From contig NZ_CP152412.1 of NCBI RefSeq assembly GCF_038957035.1, positions 3,344,501-3,408,500 on the forward strand: a stretch of DNA of 64,000 nucleotides, in the 5' to 3' direction. Position numbers and translations under genes: made by a program. The DNA is from Bradyrhizobium sp. B097 (GTDB taxonomy: Bacteria; Pseudomonadota; Alphaproteobacteria; Rhizobiales; Xanthobacteraceae). The notes beneath the pieces are model-generated. The model was not told the DNA's origin and did not search any database. It saw nothing but the letters and a program-made list of their open reading frames with translations. Positions 26,821-35,065 of the stretch are shown here, in pieces. Position 1 is the stretch's first letter; the number at the start of each line of letters is the position of its first letter.

Positions 26821-27183
26821 ATGGCCGACGTGTTGAGCATCCTGTCCGCGAACTACAAGGCCGCCGGCCTGACGGTTCCGTCAAAGACGCCCTATGTGGC
26901 CGTCGACCCGAAGCTCTATGAGGGCAGCTGGAGCGGCAAGTACGCCAACAACAAGTCGTTCAACATCTCGGTGTCGAACGTCGACGGCTTCCGCGCCAAG
27001 GTCCATTATCAGAGCGATGCCACCAGCAAGTATCAGGACGTCCTGATCAAGGACGGCTCGTTCCGGGTCGGCGATACCAAGTTTTCGCTGGTGCAGCAGG
27101 GGACGGCATTGATCGCCAATGTCGTCACCGATCCGGCCACCGGATCGACCTATCTCGACAAGGCCTACGCCACACAGAAGTGA
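26821..27183 (+). CDS. Hypothetical protein linked to flaF
   Basis: A 120-residue protein with an N-terminal MADVLSILSANYKAAG stretch and then a small beta-rich domain (YEGSWSGKYANNKSFNISVS). No signal peptide or helix span is seen. It starts 28 bases after flaF with a GGAG site, so the two are probably one operon. The N-terminal helix is reminiscent of proteins exported by the flagellar apparatus, but that is only a guess. Confidence 0.6.
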   Translation: MADVLSILSANYKAAGLTVPSKTPYVAVDPKLYEGSWSGKYANNKSFNISVSNVDGFRAKVHYQSDATSKYQDVLIKDGSFRVGDTKFSLVQQGTALIANVVTDPATGSTYLDKAYATQK

Positions 27184-27201
27184 GGGTCCACTCCGCTTGC
27201 G

Positions 27202-27588
27202 TTATGCGCGGCGGTCGGTTGCGCGCGCCCGGGTCGGCGCGTCCTTGCTGAGATCGAGCGCGTGGAAATAGGCGCGGCGGCGCAATACGGCTTCTTCCGG
27301 AAACTGTCTCACCACCAGATTCGTGCGATTGTCGACCACCTGGTAGACCACGGCGCGCGCGTCGCGGTCGATGATGACCTGGTCGGTGACCGACGGCGCC
27401 TGATTTGAGAGCGACGCATTGACGGCGTTGGGGTCGATCGTGACGCGCACGCTCGGCTCCGGAGCGGTGACGCTCTGGCTTGTGGGCAATTCGGTCTTCA
27501 CCGCCTTCTGCGCCGTATCACTCACGGGAGTGATCATCGGCGCTGCAACCGGTGCCCCCACCGGCTTGATGTTGAAATCTGTACTCAT
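27202..27588 (-). CDS. FlaG-like flagellar protein
   Basis: A 128-residue protein starting MSTDFNIKPVGAPVAAP. The proline-rich N-terminal half is disordered. The C-terminal part, VYQVVDNRTNLVVRQFPEEA followed by VLRRRAYF, matches the FlaG pattern of a short beta hairpin with VVRQIP-E-VL. FlaG proteins influence filament length. The frame extends to 27636, but ATG 27588 is the natural start. First or second gene of the leftward group ending block 1. Confidence 0.65.
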   Translation of the reverse strand: MSTDFNIKPVGAPVAAPMITPVSDTAQKAVKTELPTSQSVTAPEPSVRVTIDPNAVNASLSNQAPSVTDQVIIDRDARAVVYQVVDNRTNLVVRQFPEEAVLRRRAYFHALDLSKDAPTRARATDRRA

Positions 27589-27748
27589 GGCAGCCTCGTA
27601 GTGCGCAGGCACTAGTTTGCTTGAGTCAAATCCCAACCCCTCACGATCCGCAACTCTACGGGGAACCTCTCAACAGGCTGTTAGGGAACACGCTGAATGC
27701 CGCGCTGCCGGGAGCGCGCCGAATTGAGCTAAATTGTCGGCGTGCGCG

Positions 27749-28246
27749 TCAGAGTGTGCGGCTGACGGCGATCGGCGTCATGTTGCGCGGGCCCGGCGTG
27801 GCGCGCTGCCCGTTCGCGGTATAGGTGTTCGGGATGTTGCGGCGCTGCACCTCGGCATTGACGCCGCGCACGATGCCTTCGGAGACCGCGTGTGCGGTCG
27901 CAAGCACCGTCAGGTTGACCTGCAGCATCGCGCGGAACGTCTCGTGATGACGCCGTAGCGTTGCGAGCAGTTCGGGGTCGGTCTGCGACAGCATCTTCTG
28001 CATCGATTTGAGGTGCTCCACCGCGAGCATGTAGCGCCGCGACAGCTCCGACTTCTGCGCCTCGAGCCGCATGGCCTCGCGGATCTTGCCGGCGCGGACG
28101 AACTCGGTCTCCTGCTCGACGACGGTGAGCAGCGCGCTCATCACTTCGGTCAGCTCGTTGGCGAGACGTGCGACATCGGGGGGCGTCGTCGTCGCGGGCC
28201 GCGCCGCGGGGGCGGCTGGCCGATGCTGCTGTGGACGCTGATTCAT
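27749..28246 (-). CDS. FlgN-like flagellar chaperone candidate
   Basis: A 165-residue helical protein (LANELTEVMSALLTVVEQET, EAMRLEAQKSELSRRYMLAV) with the heptad pattern of FlgN-type export chaperones. These escort the hook-junction proteins FlgK and FlgL. It is directly downstream of flgJ on the same strand, which supports a flagellar role. The start is ATG 28246, because the upstream extension to 28384 overlaps flgJ and is unlikely. Confidence 0.6.
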   Translation of the reverse strand: MNQRPQQHRPAAPAARPATTTPPDVARLANELTEVMSALLTVVEQETEFVRAGKIREAMRLEAQKSELSRRYMLAVEHLKSMQKMLSQTDPELLATLRRHHETFRAMLQVNLTVLATAHAVSEGIVRGVNAEVQRRNIPNTYTANGQRATPGPRNMTPIAVSRTL

Positions 28247-28269
28247 CGCGCTGCTCCTTGAAAACCGAA

Positions 28270-28626
28270 TTAGCTCTTGTTGGCCTGCTGCAGGATCAGC
28301 GAGCGGAACACTTCGTTGGAAATGCCGACGCCGCCGGCCTTGGCGAAATTCTTCGAGTATTCGTCGGTCAGCATCGAGCGCCACGCGCCGGTGCCGACCG
28401 TGTCGCCGTAGGGGCCTTCACCCTTCAGGCCGGTCGTCATCTGCGAGAACATCGTGTTGAGGAACATCGATTCGAAGTCGGTCGCGGTCGCCTTCGCCTT
28501 GGTGAGTTGCTGCGGCGAGACCTTCTTCATCGCGTCCTGCAGCACGGGATCGGGGCGACCATTGAACATCGGCATCAGCGCCTTGTTCGGCATGCTGCCG
28601 GTGGTGCTGTTGATCAGGCTTCCCAT
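28270..28626 (-). CDS. flgJ: Rod-binding protein FlgJ (N-terminal domain only)
   Basis: A 118-residue protein with the rod-binding domain (KATATDFESMFLNTMFSQMT, GAWRSMLTDEYSKNFAKAGG). It lacks the muramidase domain of enteric FlgJ, as is normal in alphaproteobacteria, where a separate enzyme cuts peptidoglycan. Its ATG overlaps the flgI TGA by one base, so the two are translationally coupled. Confidence 0.88.
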   Translation of the reverse strand: MGSLINSTTGSMPNKALMPMFNGRPDPVLQDAMKKVSPQQLTKAKATATDFESMFLNTMFSQMTTGLKGEGPYGDTVGTGAWRSMLTDEYSKNFAKAGGVGISNEVFRSLILQQANKS

Positions 28627-29750
28627 CACATCACCTCGATATCGGCTTCGATCGCGCCGGCGGCCTTGATCGCCTGCAGGATGCTGATGAGATCGCGCGG
28701 TCCGATGCCGAGGCCGTTGAGGCCGTCGACGAGCTGCTGCAGCGAGACGCCGTCCTTGACCACTGCGAACTTCTTGCCGTCCTCGCTGACGCCGACGTTG
28801 GTGCGTGGTGTCACGACCGTGCGGCCGCGCGACAGCGGATTGGGCTGGCTGACCTGCGGGCTCTCGGAGATCGAGACGGTGAGATTGCCCTGCGCCACCG
28901 CGACGGTCGCGACGCGGACGTCGCGGCCCATCACGATGACGCCGGAGCGTTCGTCGATCACGATCTTTGCCACCAGATCGGGATCGACTTGCAACTGCTC
29001 GATCTCGGTCAGGAAGGCGACGACGTTGCCCTTGAACTCCGGCGGGATCGAGAGCTGCACCGTGGAAGGATCGATCGGCTCGGCGGTCTTGACGCCGAGA
29101 TAGTCGTTGACCGCGGCGGCGATGCGCTTGGCGGTGGTGAAGTCGGCGTTGCGCAGCGCCAGGCGCACATTGGGCAGGCGGTTGAGCGCGAACTCGATTT
29201 CGCGCTCGATGATGGCGCCGTTGGCAATCCGGCCGACGGTCGGCACGCCGCGCACGACGCTGGCGGCGGCACCTTCGGCCGCGAAGCCGGCGACCGCTAC
29301 GGATCCCTGCGCCACCGCGTAGACATTGCCGTCGGCGCCGAGCAGGGGGGTGACGAGCAGGGTGCCGCCTTGCAGGTTCTTGGCATCGCCGAGCGCCGAG
29401 ACGGTGACGTCCATCCGGGTGCCCTGGGTGCCGAATGCCGGCAGATTGCCGGTGACCATCACGGCGGCGACGTTGCCGGTGCGGATGGTGGCGCCGCGGA
29501 TGTTGACGCCCATGCGCTCGAGCATCGCCTGCAGCGACTGCTTGGTGAAGGGGATGTTGTTCAGCGTGTCGCCGGTGCCGTTGAGGCCGACCACGAGGCC
29601 GTAGCCGATCAACTGGTTCTGGCGCACGCCCTCGATGTTGGCGAGATCCTTGATCCGCGACGTCGCGGCCGCCGGCATGACCGAAGCCGCCAGCGCCAGC
29701 AGCGCGGCGCAGGCCAACCCGAATATGCTTACGATGCGGATGCCGGGCAT
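28626..29750 (-). CDS. flgI: Flagellar P-ring protein FlgI
   Basis: A 374-residue protein with a Sec signal (FGLACAALLALAASVMPAAA) and the P-ring signature RIKDLANIEGVRQNQLIGYG, then GLNGTGDTLNNIPFT. It forms the periplasmic ring around the rod. ATG 29750 with GGGGAG ahead gives a proper signal peptide, unlike the longer frame to 29798. A sigma-54 promoter lies upstream at 29821-29836, and flgJ and the FlgN-like gene follow. Confidence 0.95.
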   Translation of the reverse strand: MPGIRIVSIFGLACAALLALAASVMPAAATSRIKDLANIEGVRQNQLIGYGLVVGLNGTGDTLNNIPFTKQSLQAMLERMGVNIRGATIRTGNVAAVMVTGNLPAFGTQGTRMDVTVSALGDAKNLQGGTLLVTPLLGADGNVYAVAQGSVAVAGFAAEGAAASVVRGVPTVGRIANGAIIEREIEFALNRLPNVRLALRNADFTTAKRIAAAVNDYLGVKTAEPIDPSTVQLSIPPEFKGNVVAFLTEIEQLQVDPDLVAKIVIDERSGVIVMGRDVRVATVAVAQGNLTVSISESPQVSQPNPLSRGRTVVTPRTNVGVSEDGKKFAVVKDGVSLQQLVDGLNGLGIGPRDLISILQAIKAAGAIEADIEVM

Positions 29751-29820
29751 CCAATGCTCCCCTCGAACTGCAACTCGCGGATCACACGACACTCCCATGA
29801 CGGCGATCCGCCATTAACCA

Positions 29821-29836
29821 TGCGAGCCGCGTGCCA
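29821..29836 (-). promoter_or_regulatory. Sigma-54 promoter for flgI-flgJ
   Basis: Read leftward, the site is TGGCACGCGGCTCGCA: a perfect -24 TGGCACG, the invariant GG-N10-GC spacing and one mismatch in the -12 box. It lies 71 bases before the flgI start. Confidence 0.7.
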
Positions 29837-29952
29837 CTTCGTTTCGTTGGAGCAATGTATTGATATATTTATCGAAATTGTCTGGCCGCGATTCGGTTCC
29901 GGTTCGCCAGGGAGCGCGAAACTGCCGTGCGGCGGCAGAAATTGCCGGGTCG

Positions 29953-29968
29953 TTTACGCACCGTTAAC
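29953..29968 (+). promoter_or_regulatory. CtrA-type box for fliX
   Basis: TTTACGCACCGTTAAC matches TTAA-N7-TTAAC with one mismatch, 48 bases before the fliX start. In Caulobacter fliX is a CtrA-dependent class II gene, so the location fits. Confidence 0.55.
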
Positions 29969-30015
29969 CATAAAACGGCGATGCTCGCGGCATTCAGGCC
30001 TGCGGGATCATGACG

Positions 30016-30429
30016 ATGCGCATCTACGGACCGAACGGCACCACGCTTGGCACGTCGACCAGCTCGACACGGCGCACCTCGTCGAGCGGCTTCTCGCTGC
30101 CGGATGCGACGAGCGCGCAGGAGGAGGTCCGCTCCACGGCCGCGCCGAAGGCCGCCACGAGCCTCGATGCGCTGCTCGCGCTGCAGGGCGTCGAAGACCC
30201 GACCGAACGCCGCAAGCGCTCGGTAGCGCGCGGCAAGGGCGCACTCGACGTGCTCGACGCGCTCAAGCTCGGACTGCTGTCCGGCAATTTCGATTCCTCC
30301 ACCGTGAACCGGCTGCGCGATGCCGCGGCGAGCCTGAAGGAATCTTCCGGTGACCCAGGCCTCGACGCCGTGCTGGGCGAGATCGAGCTGCGCGTCGAAG
30401 TCGAGCTCGCCAAGGCCGGGCAGTACTAG
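30016..30429 (+). CDS. fliX: Flagellar assembly regulator FliX
   Basis: A 137-residue protein starting MRIYGPNGTTLG, the family signature, with helical C-terminal half (ALDVLDALKLGLLSGNFDSS). In Caulobacter FliX binds FlbD and couples completion of the early basal body to sigma-54 transcription of hook and filament genes. It is divergent from flgI. ATG 30010 in the same frame is also possible. Presence of fliX implies flbD elsewhere in the genome. Confidence 0.9.
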   Translation: MRIYGPNGTTLGTSTSSTRRTSSSGFSLPDATSAQEEVRSTAAPKAATSLDALLALQGVEDPTERRKRSVARGKGALDVLDALKLGLLSGNFDSSTVNRLRDAAASLKESSGDPGLDAVLGEIELRVEVELAKAGQY

Positions 30430-30465
30430 GCTCCTCTCGATCAATTAACTTGCCTCAGGCGGCCC

Positions 30466-30852
30466 TCAGGCCGCCAGTGCTTTGCGCTGCGTGTCGTAGC
30501 GGCGCTGTGCGGCCAGCACTTCCTTCAGATTCTGCTCGGCCCAATCGCGCAGCGGATCGACCGCCTCGGCGAGCGTCGAACCGAGCGGCGTGATCGAATA
30601 CTCCACGGTGACCGGAACGGTTGCGATCGCACGGCGGCGCAGCAGCCCGTCGCGCTCCAGGCTTTTGAGCACCTGCGACAGCATCTTTTGCGAGATGCCT
30701 TCGATGGCGCGGCGAAGCTGGTTGAAGCGCATCGGCTCGCTTCGCAGCAGCAGCAGGATCAGCACCGCCCATTTGTCGCCGACCCGGTCGAGGATCTGGC
30801 GCGTCGGGCAATTGGCGGCATAGGCGTCCGGCTTCAGGCTGGCGGCTTTCAT
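30466..30852 (-). CDS. HxlR family regulator
   Basis: A 128-residue winged-helix protein: CPTRQILDRVGDKWAVLILL with the conserved N-terminal cysteine, then GISQKMLSQVLKSLERDGLL as recognition helix. HxlR members often sense electrophiles through the cysteine and repress a neighbouring reductase gene. It is divergent, with ~102 bases, from the NAD(P)-binding protein at 30955, its likely target. Confidence 0.9.
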   Translation of the reverse strand: MKAASLKPDAYAANCPTRQILDRVGDKWAVLILLLLRSEPMRFNQLRRAIEGISQKMLSQVLKSLERDGLLRRRAIATVPVTVEYSITPLGSTLAEAVDPLRDWAEQNLKEVLAAQRRYDTQRKALAA

Positions 30853-30954
30853 CGGGTTACTCCGGCGTAATCAGGTGAGACAGGAGTGCCTTCTTCACAC
30901 TTACATCCATTTCGCTATCTAGTCACCATCGGAAACTATCAATCGGAGACTTTG

Positions 30955-31566
30955 ATGAAGATCGCCATCGCCGGCGCGTCCGGCCAGGCCGGCTCGCGCC
31001 TCACCGCGGAACTCGCTCGCCGCGGCCATGCCGTCACCGCCATCGCCCGCAACCCGGAGAAGATCGCAGCCCTGCCTGGTGTCACCGCCGTGAAGGGGGA
31101 TGTGAACGACCAGGCCGCCCTGGCCGCACTGTGGGCCGGCCACGATGCCGCGATCAGTTCCGTCCATTTCACCGTCAGCGACCCGGCCAAGCTGATCGGG
31201 GCGGCCAAGGCGTCCGGGGTCGGCCGCTATCTCGTGGTCGGCGGCGCCGGCAGCCTCGAAGTGGCCCCGGGCGTCCGCCTGGTGACCACGCCGAACTTCC
31301 CGGCCCCGTACAAGGCCGAGGCCTCGAAGGGAGCCGAATTCCTCGACCTGCTGCGCCAGGAAAAGGACCTGAACTGGACCTTTTTGTCGCCCTCGGCGCT
31401 GTTCGTGGCGGGCGAGCGGACCGGCAAGTTCCGGCTCGGGACCGACCAGCTTTTGACCGCTGCGGACGGGAAGAGCTCGATCTCGTTCGAGGACTTCGCA
31501 GTTGCACTCGCCGACGAAATCGAGCGCCCGGCCCATATCCGCCAGCGCTTCACAGTCGGCTACTGA
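30955..31566 (+). CDS. NAD(P)H-binding atypical SDR (YwnB/NmrA-like)
   Basis: A 203-residue atypical short-chain reductase. Its Rossmann motif, IAGASGQAGSRLTAELARRG, is at the N-terminus, with HAVTAIARNPEKIA next. It lacks the YxxxK active site, as in the YwnB group, which may bind NADPH as a sensor or act on a flavin. ATG 30955 after CGGAG is the start. Probably controlled by the divergent HxlR regulator. Confidence 0.85.
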   Translation: MKIAIAGASGQAGSRLTAELARRGHAVTAIARNPEKIAALPGVTAVKGDVNDQAALAALWAGHDAAISSVHFTVSDPAKLIGAAKASGVGRYLVVGGAGSLEVAPGVRLVTTPNFPAPYKAEASKGAEFLDLLRQEKDLNWTFLSPSALFVAGERTGKFRLGTDQLLTAADGKSSISFEDFAVALADEIERPAHIRQRFTVGY

Positions 31567-31743
31567 CCGGCCGGGAGAGGGGAAAAGCCGGCCCCCGGGC
31601 AGCACGGATAAGTTTGCCTGTGCAAGGCCTTGGGGGCAGGCCGCCTTTCGCGGTGGCAGATATTGTCTGTCACATGACGTGGCTATATAAGGCGCCGCGC
31701 GGAGGGCTCTTGTTCCCTCCGCCTGACAGGGACATGGCTGCCT

Positions 31744-32154
31744 TTGGAAAAGCTGAAGAACTACCGGCCGACTGAAAAAGAGCCTTTCATGAATGAGCGG
31801 CAGCGCGACTATTTCCGCGCCAAGCTGCTGGCCTGGAAGGATGAGATCCTCCGCGAATCGAAGGTCACGCTGCAGACGTTGCAGGAAGAGAACGTCAATC
31901 ACCCCGACCTCGCGGACCGAGCTTCCTCGGAAACCGACCGCGCGATCGAACTTCGTGCCCGCGATCGTCAGCGCAAGCTGATCTCCAAGATCGACGCGGC
32001 GCTCCAGCGCATCGAAGACAACACCTACGGCTATTGCGAAGAGACCGGTGACCCGATCTCGCTGAAGCGGCTCGAAGCCCGCCCGATCGCGACGCTGTCG
32101 GTGGAGGCGCAGGAACGCCACGAGAAGCGCGAGAAGGTCTATCGCGACGAATAG
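31744..32154 (+). CDS. dksA: RNA polymerase-binding factor DksA
   Basis: A 136-residue DksA. The coiled-coil region carries NHPDLADRASSETDRAIELR, including the DxxDxA-type tip, and the C-terminal globular part has YGYCEETGDPISLKRLEARP. It binds the secondary channel of RNA polymerase and with ppGpp adjusts rRNA and biosynthetic promoters. Only one cysteine of the usual four is kept, as in many alphaproteobacteria. The start is TTG 31744 if the conserved EKLKNYRP is included, otherwise ATG 31789. A TTGTCT/TATAAG pair with 17-base spacing (31663-31691) is a likely promoter. Confidence 0.93.
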   Translation: MEKLKNYRPTEKEPFMNERQRDYFRAKLLAWKDEILRESKVTLQTLQEENVNHPDLADRASSETDRAIELRARDRQRKLISKIDAALQRIEDNTYGYCEETGDPISLKRLEARPIATLSVEAQERHEKREKVYRDE

Positions 32155-32410
32155 TGGCGGGTGGACCGCCACAGATTGATTCCGGCGCGCACCGGTCGTA
32201 CGTTCGCGCCGCCATGATGACACGTACTCTCAACATCGCATCGGTTTTCTTCCTGGGCTGATCTCGTTTCCGCCAGGAAACACGCTTCCACGCGGAAGCG
32301 CTGATCGTCCCCGCGAGCCTGGGCTCGCGGGATTCCAGTGAACCGAATGAGCCGGCCAAACTGCGCGCCTTGCGGAGCGTCGACGGCTGGCGACGATTTG
32401 AGAGACAATC

Positions 32411-33217
32411 ATGACCGATCGAGACGACACGCGTGCGCTCAGCGACGCGCAAATCGAGCAATTCATCGAACAGGGCTTTGTCCGGATCGACAACGCCTTT
32501 CCCCGCGAACTCGCCGATGCGGGACGTGCCATCATGTGGCGCGACCTGCCGTGCAGCGAGCATGATCCTTCGACCTGGACGCGCCCCGTGGTGCGGCTGC
32601 CCGGCTATGGCGAGGAGCCGTTCCGGCAGGCGATCAACTCGCCGCTGCTGTATCGGGCGTTCGACCAGATCGCCGGCCCCGGCCGCTGGTCTCCGCGCCA
32701 CAACATCGGGACCTTCCCGGTGCGGTTCCCGCATCCGGACGATCCCGGTGACGCCGGCTGGCATGTCGATGTCAGCTTTCCCGGCGACGATTGCGACCCG
32801 CACGAACGGAGCGACTTCTCGGCATGGCGGGTGAACGTCAACTCGCGCGGCCGTGCGCTGCTGATGTTGTTCCTGTTCTCCGATGTCGGCGACGACGACG
32901 CGCCGACCCGGATCAGGGTCGGCTCGCATGTCCCGATGGCGCGTTACCTCGCGCCGGCCGGCGAGGCCGGACGCGGGCGCATGAACCTCGCGCAAATGGG
33001 CGCCGATTGCGAGCTCGCACTGGCAACCGGCGAGGCGGGCACGGTCTATCTGTGCCATCCATTCCTGGTGCATGCCGCGCAGAAGCACCGGGGAACGAGG
33101 CCGCGCTTCATGGCGCAGCCCTCGCTCAGTCCCGCCGAGCCGTACCGGCTCGATCGTGACGACGGCGCCTACTCGCCGGTCGAAATCGCGATCCGGCGCG
33201 CGCTTGGCATGGGTTGA
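32411..33217 (+). CDS. Phytanoyl-CoA dioxygenase (PhyH) family protein
   Basis: A 268-residue Fe(II)/2-oxoglutarate oxygenase. The iron facial triad is visible as His118 and Asp120 in GWHVDVSF and His216 or His221 in LCHPFLVHAA. The 2-oxoglutarate arginine follows in HRGTRPRFM. It would hydroxylate or halogenate a small molecule or CoA ester, and the substrate is unknown. Monocistronic between dksA and a repeat. Confidence 0.85.
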   Translation: MTDRDDTRALSDAQIEQFIEQGFVRIDNAFPRELADAGRAIMWRDLPCSEHDPSTWTRPVVRLPGYGEEPFRQAINSPLLYRAFDQIAGPGRWSPRHNIGTFPVRFPHPDDPGDAGWHVDVSFPGDDCDPHERSDFSAWRVNVNSRGRALLMLFLFSDVGDDDAPTRIRVGSHVPMARYLAPAGEAGRGRMNLAQMGADCELALATGEAGTVYLCHPFLVHAAQKHRGTRPRFMAQPSLSPAEPYRLDRDDGAYSPVEIAIRRALGMG

Positions 33218-33243
33218 CGCTGTCGTTCCGCAAACTCGGTCCA

Positions 33244-33364
33244 CCTCTCCCGCTAGCGGGGGAGGTCGGATCGCATCGTTAGATGCGATCCAGGTGGGGG
33301 CTCTCACCACGATGCGACTCGTGGAGAAACCCCCACCCCAACCCTCCCCCGCAAGCGGGAGAGG
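33244..33364. repeat. Multi-hairpin intergenic repeat
   Basis: CCTCTCCCGC at the left pairs with GCGGGAGAGG at the right. Inside are the hairpins CGGATCGCATCG/GATGCGATC and CCACGATG/ACTCGTGG, and opposing G- and C-rich runs. I recognise this kind of mosaic from Bradyrhizobium intergenic regions. It fills the convergent gap between PhyH and an HxlR gene. Confidence 0.7.
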
Positions 33365-33400
33365 GGGCCCAGTCCCGATGCCGTCGCAGCTCGACGTCAT

Positions 33401-33829
33401 TCAGCTGATCGCCGCCCCGACTGTCGTCTCGCTAACCTCCGCGTGGCGGCGCGGGCCGTAGGTCTTCGACCACGCCAGCAATTCGCGGAAGGCCGGCGTG
33501 AGGCCCCAGGCGGAATCCGTCAGCTCGTATTCGACCTGCAACGGCTTTTCGGCGAGCACCTTGCGCGACACCAGCCCGTCGCGCTCGAGCTCGCGCAGTT
33601 GCGCGGTCAGCATATGCTGGGTGATCGGCACCAGCGCGCGGCGCAGCGCGCCGAACCGCACGCCGCCGTTCATCAGCGTGAACAGGATCTCGAGCTTCCA
33701 TTTGCCGCCGAGCGCGTGGATCGCGCGCTTGAACTCGATCAGCAGATTGGGGTCGGTCGGGCAGCTCTCGCATTCACCGCCGTCACACAGTTCGCTGGTA
33801 TTGTTTTCCATACCGGTCTCGAATTTCAT
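33401..33829 (-). CDS. HxlR family regulator, cysteine-rich N-terminus
   Basis: A 142-residue winged helix: RAIHALGGKWKLEILFTLMN with the usual WKxxIL core and PITQHMLTAQLRELERDGLV. The N-terminus has three closely spaced cysteines (ELCDGGECESCPTDP), unusual in number and a candidate for redox or metal sensing. ATG 33811 is an alternative start. It is divergent from the SDR at 33929 and probably regulates it, repeating the arrangement at 30.5 kb. Confidence 0.88.
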   Translation of the reverse strand: MKFETGMENNTSELCDGGECESCPTDPNLLIEFKRAIHALGGKWKLEILFTLMNGGVRFGALRRALVPITQHMLTAQLRELERDGLVSRKVLAEKPLQVEYELTDSAWGLTPAFRELLAWSKTYGPRRHAEVSETTVGAAIS

Positions 33830-33928
33830 TCTACTTGTCTGACCATCAGATAGTGACCAGATGCGGCCTGTGCAGGGTGGGCGGTGCAATGTGTGCCCCA
33901 CCTGCTGAACCATGAAGAGGGCAGCGAC

Positions 33929-34957
33929 ATGAGCACGGTTTTGGTCACGGGCGGATCCGGTTTCATCGGCGTGCATACAATTCTGCAGCTGCTTGCCGAC
34001 GGGCATACGGTGCGAACCACGCTACGCAATCCGGATCGCAGCAAGGACGTGATCGCGATGCTGCGCGAAGGTGGCGCGCTTGCGGCCGACCAGGTCGGCT
34101 TTGCCACCGCCGACCTCACGCGCGATGCCGGCTGGCGCGAGGCGGTCACGGGGTGCGATTACGTGCTGCATGTCGCATCGCCGCTCGGCGCGCATGTGCC
34201 GGAGGACGAGAACGAGCTGATCGTTCCGGCGCGCGAAGGCACGCTGCGGGTGTTGCGCGCGGCGCGCGACGCCGGGGTCAAGCGCGTCGTCGTGACGTCG
34301 TCGTTTGCGGCGATCGGCTATGGCCACCCGCCGCAAGCCAAGCCGTTCGATGAGACCACCTGGTCCAACCTCGATGGCCCCGACGTGCAGGCCTATCCGA
34401 AATCCAAGACGCTGGCCGAGCGCGCCGCCTGGGATTTCGTCGCGCGCGAAGGCAACGGCCTCGAGCTCGCCGTGGTCAATCCGACCGCGGTGTTCGGCCC
34501 CGCGCTCGGGCCTGATTTCTCCGAGTCGATCGGCATCATCAAGGCGCTGCTCGACGGCGCGATGCCGGCGGTGCCTCGGATCCATTTCGGCCTCGTCGAC
34601 GTGCGCGATGTCGCCGACCTGCATCTGCGCGCCATGACCTCGCCCAAGGCCGGGGGCGAGCGGTTCCTCGCGGTCGCCGGCGAGACCATATCGATCCTGC
34701 AGGTGGCCCGGCTGCTGCGCAGGAAACTCGGAAGCAAGGCGCGGCGGGTGCCCCGGTTCCAGGCGCCGGACTGGATGATCCGGCTCGCCGCGCGGCGCAA
34801 CCCTTTGGCCCGCGCCACCCTGCCGCTGCTCGGCAAGGTGCGCCGCTCGACCAGCGCCAAGGCGCAGAACCTGCTCGGCTGGCGTCCGCGCGGCAATGAG
34901 GAGATGATTGTCGCGACCGCCGAGAGCCTGATCAGGCTCGGCCTGGTCAAGGCCTGA
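33929..34957 (+). CDS. Extended SDR, aldehyde/flavonoid reductase-like
   Basis: A 342-residue NAD(P)-dependent reductase. The cofactor motif is VTGGSGFIGVHTILQLLADG. The active-site Tyr and Lys are in VQAYPKSKTLAERAAW, preceded by VVTSSFAAIGYG with the catalytic serine. Homologues of the dihydroflavonol/cinnamyl-alcohol type reduce aldehydes such as methylglyoxal. The divergent HxlR gene suggests induction by reactive electrophiles. Confidence 0.88.
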   Translation: MSTVLVTGGSGFIGVHTILQLLADGHTVRTTLRNPDRSKDVIAMLREGGALAADQVGFATADLTRDAGWREAVTGCDYVLHVASPLGAHVPEDENELIVPAREGTLRVLRAARDAGVKRVVVTSSFAAIGYGHPPQAKPFDETTWSNLDGPDVQAYPKSKTLAERAAWDFVAREGNGLELAVVNPTAVFGPALGPDFSESIGIIKALLDGAMPAVPRIHFGLVDVRDVADLHLRAMTSPKAGGERFLAVAGETISILQVARLLRRKLGSKARRVPRFQAPDWMIRLAARRNPLARATLPLLGKVRRSTSAKAQNLLGWRPRGNEEMIVATAESLIRLGLVKA

Positions 34958-35065
34958 CGGCCGCTTCCGTCCGGCGTGCTTGCCAGACGCGTCGGCGAGT
35001 GCTGAATTGCTGTGAGCAGACGGCGGCGCCACCGCGCCGCCGAGAACATCAGGGAGGCTGCGCAG

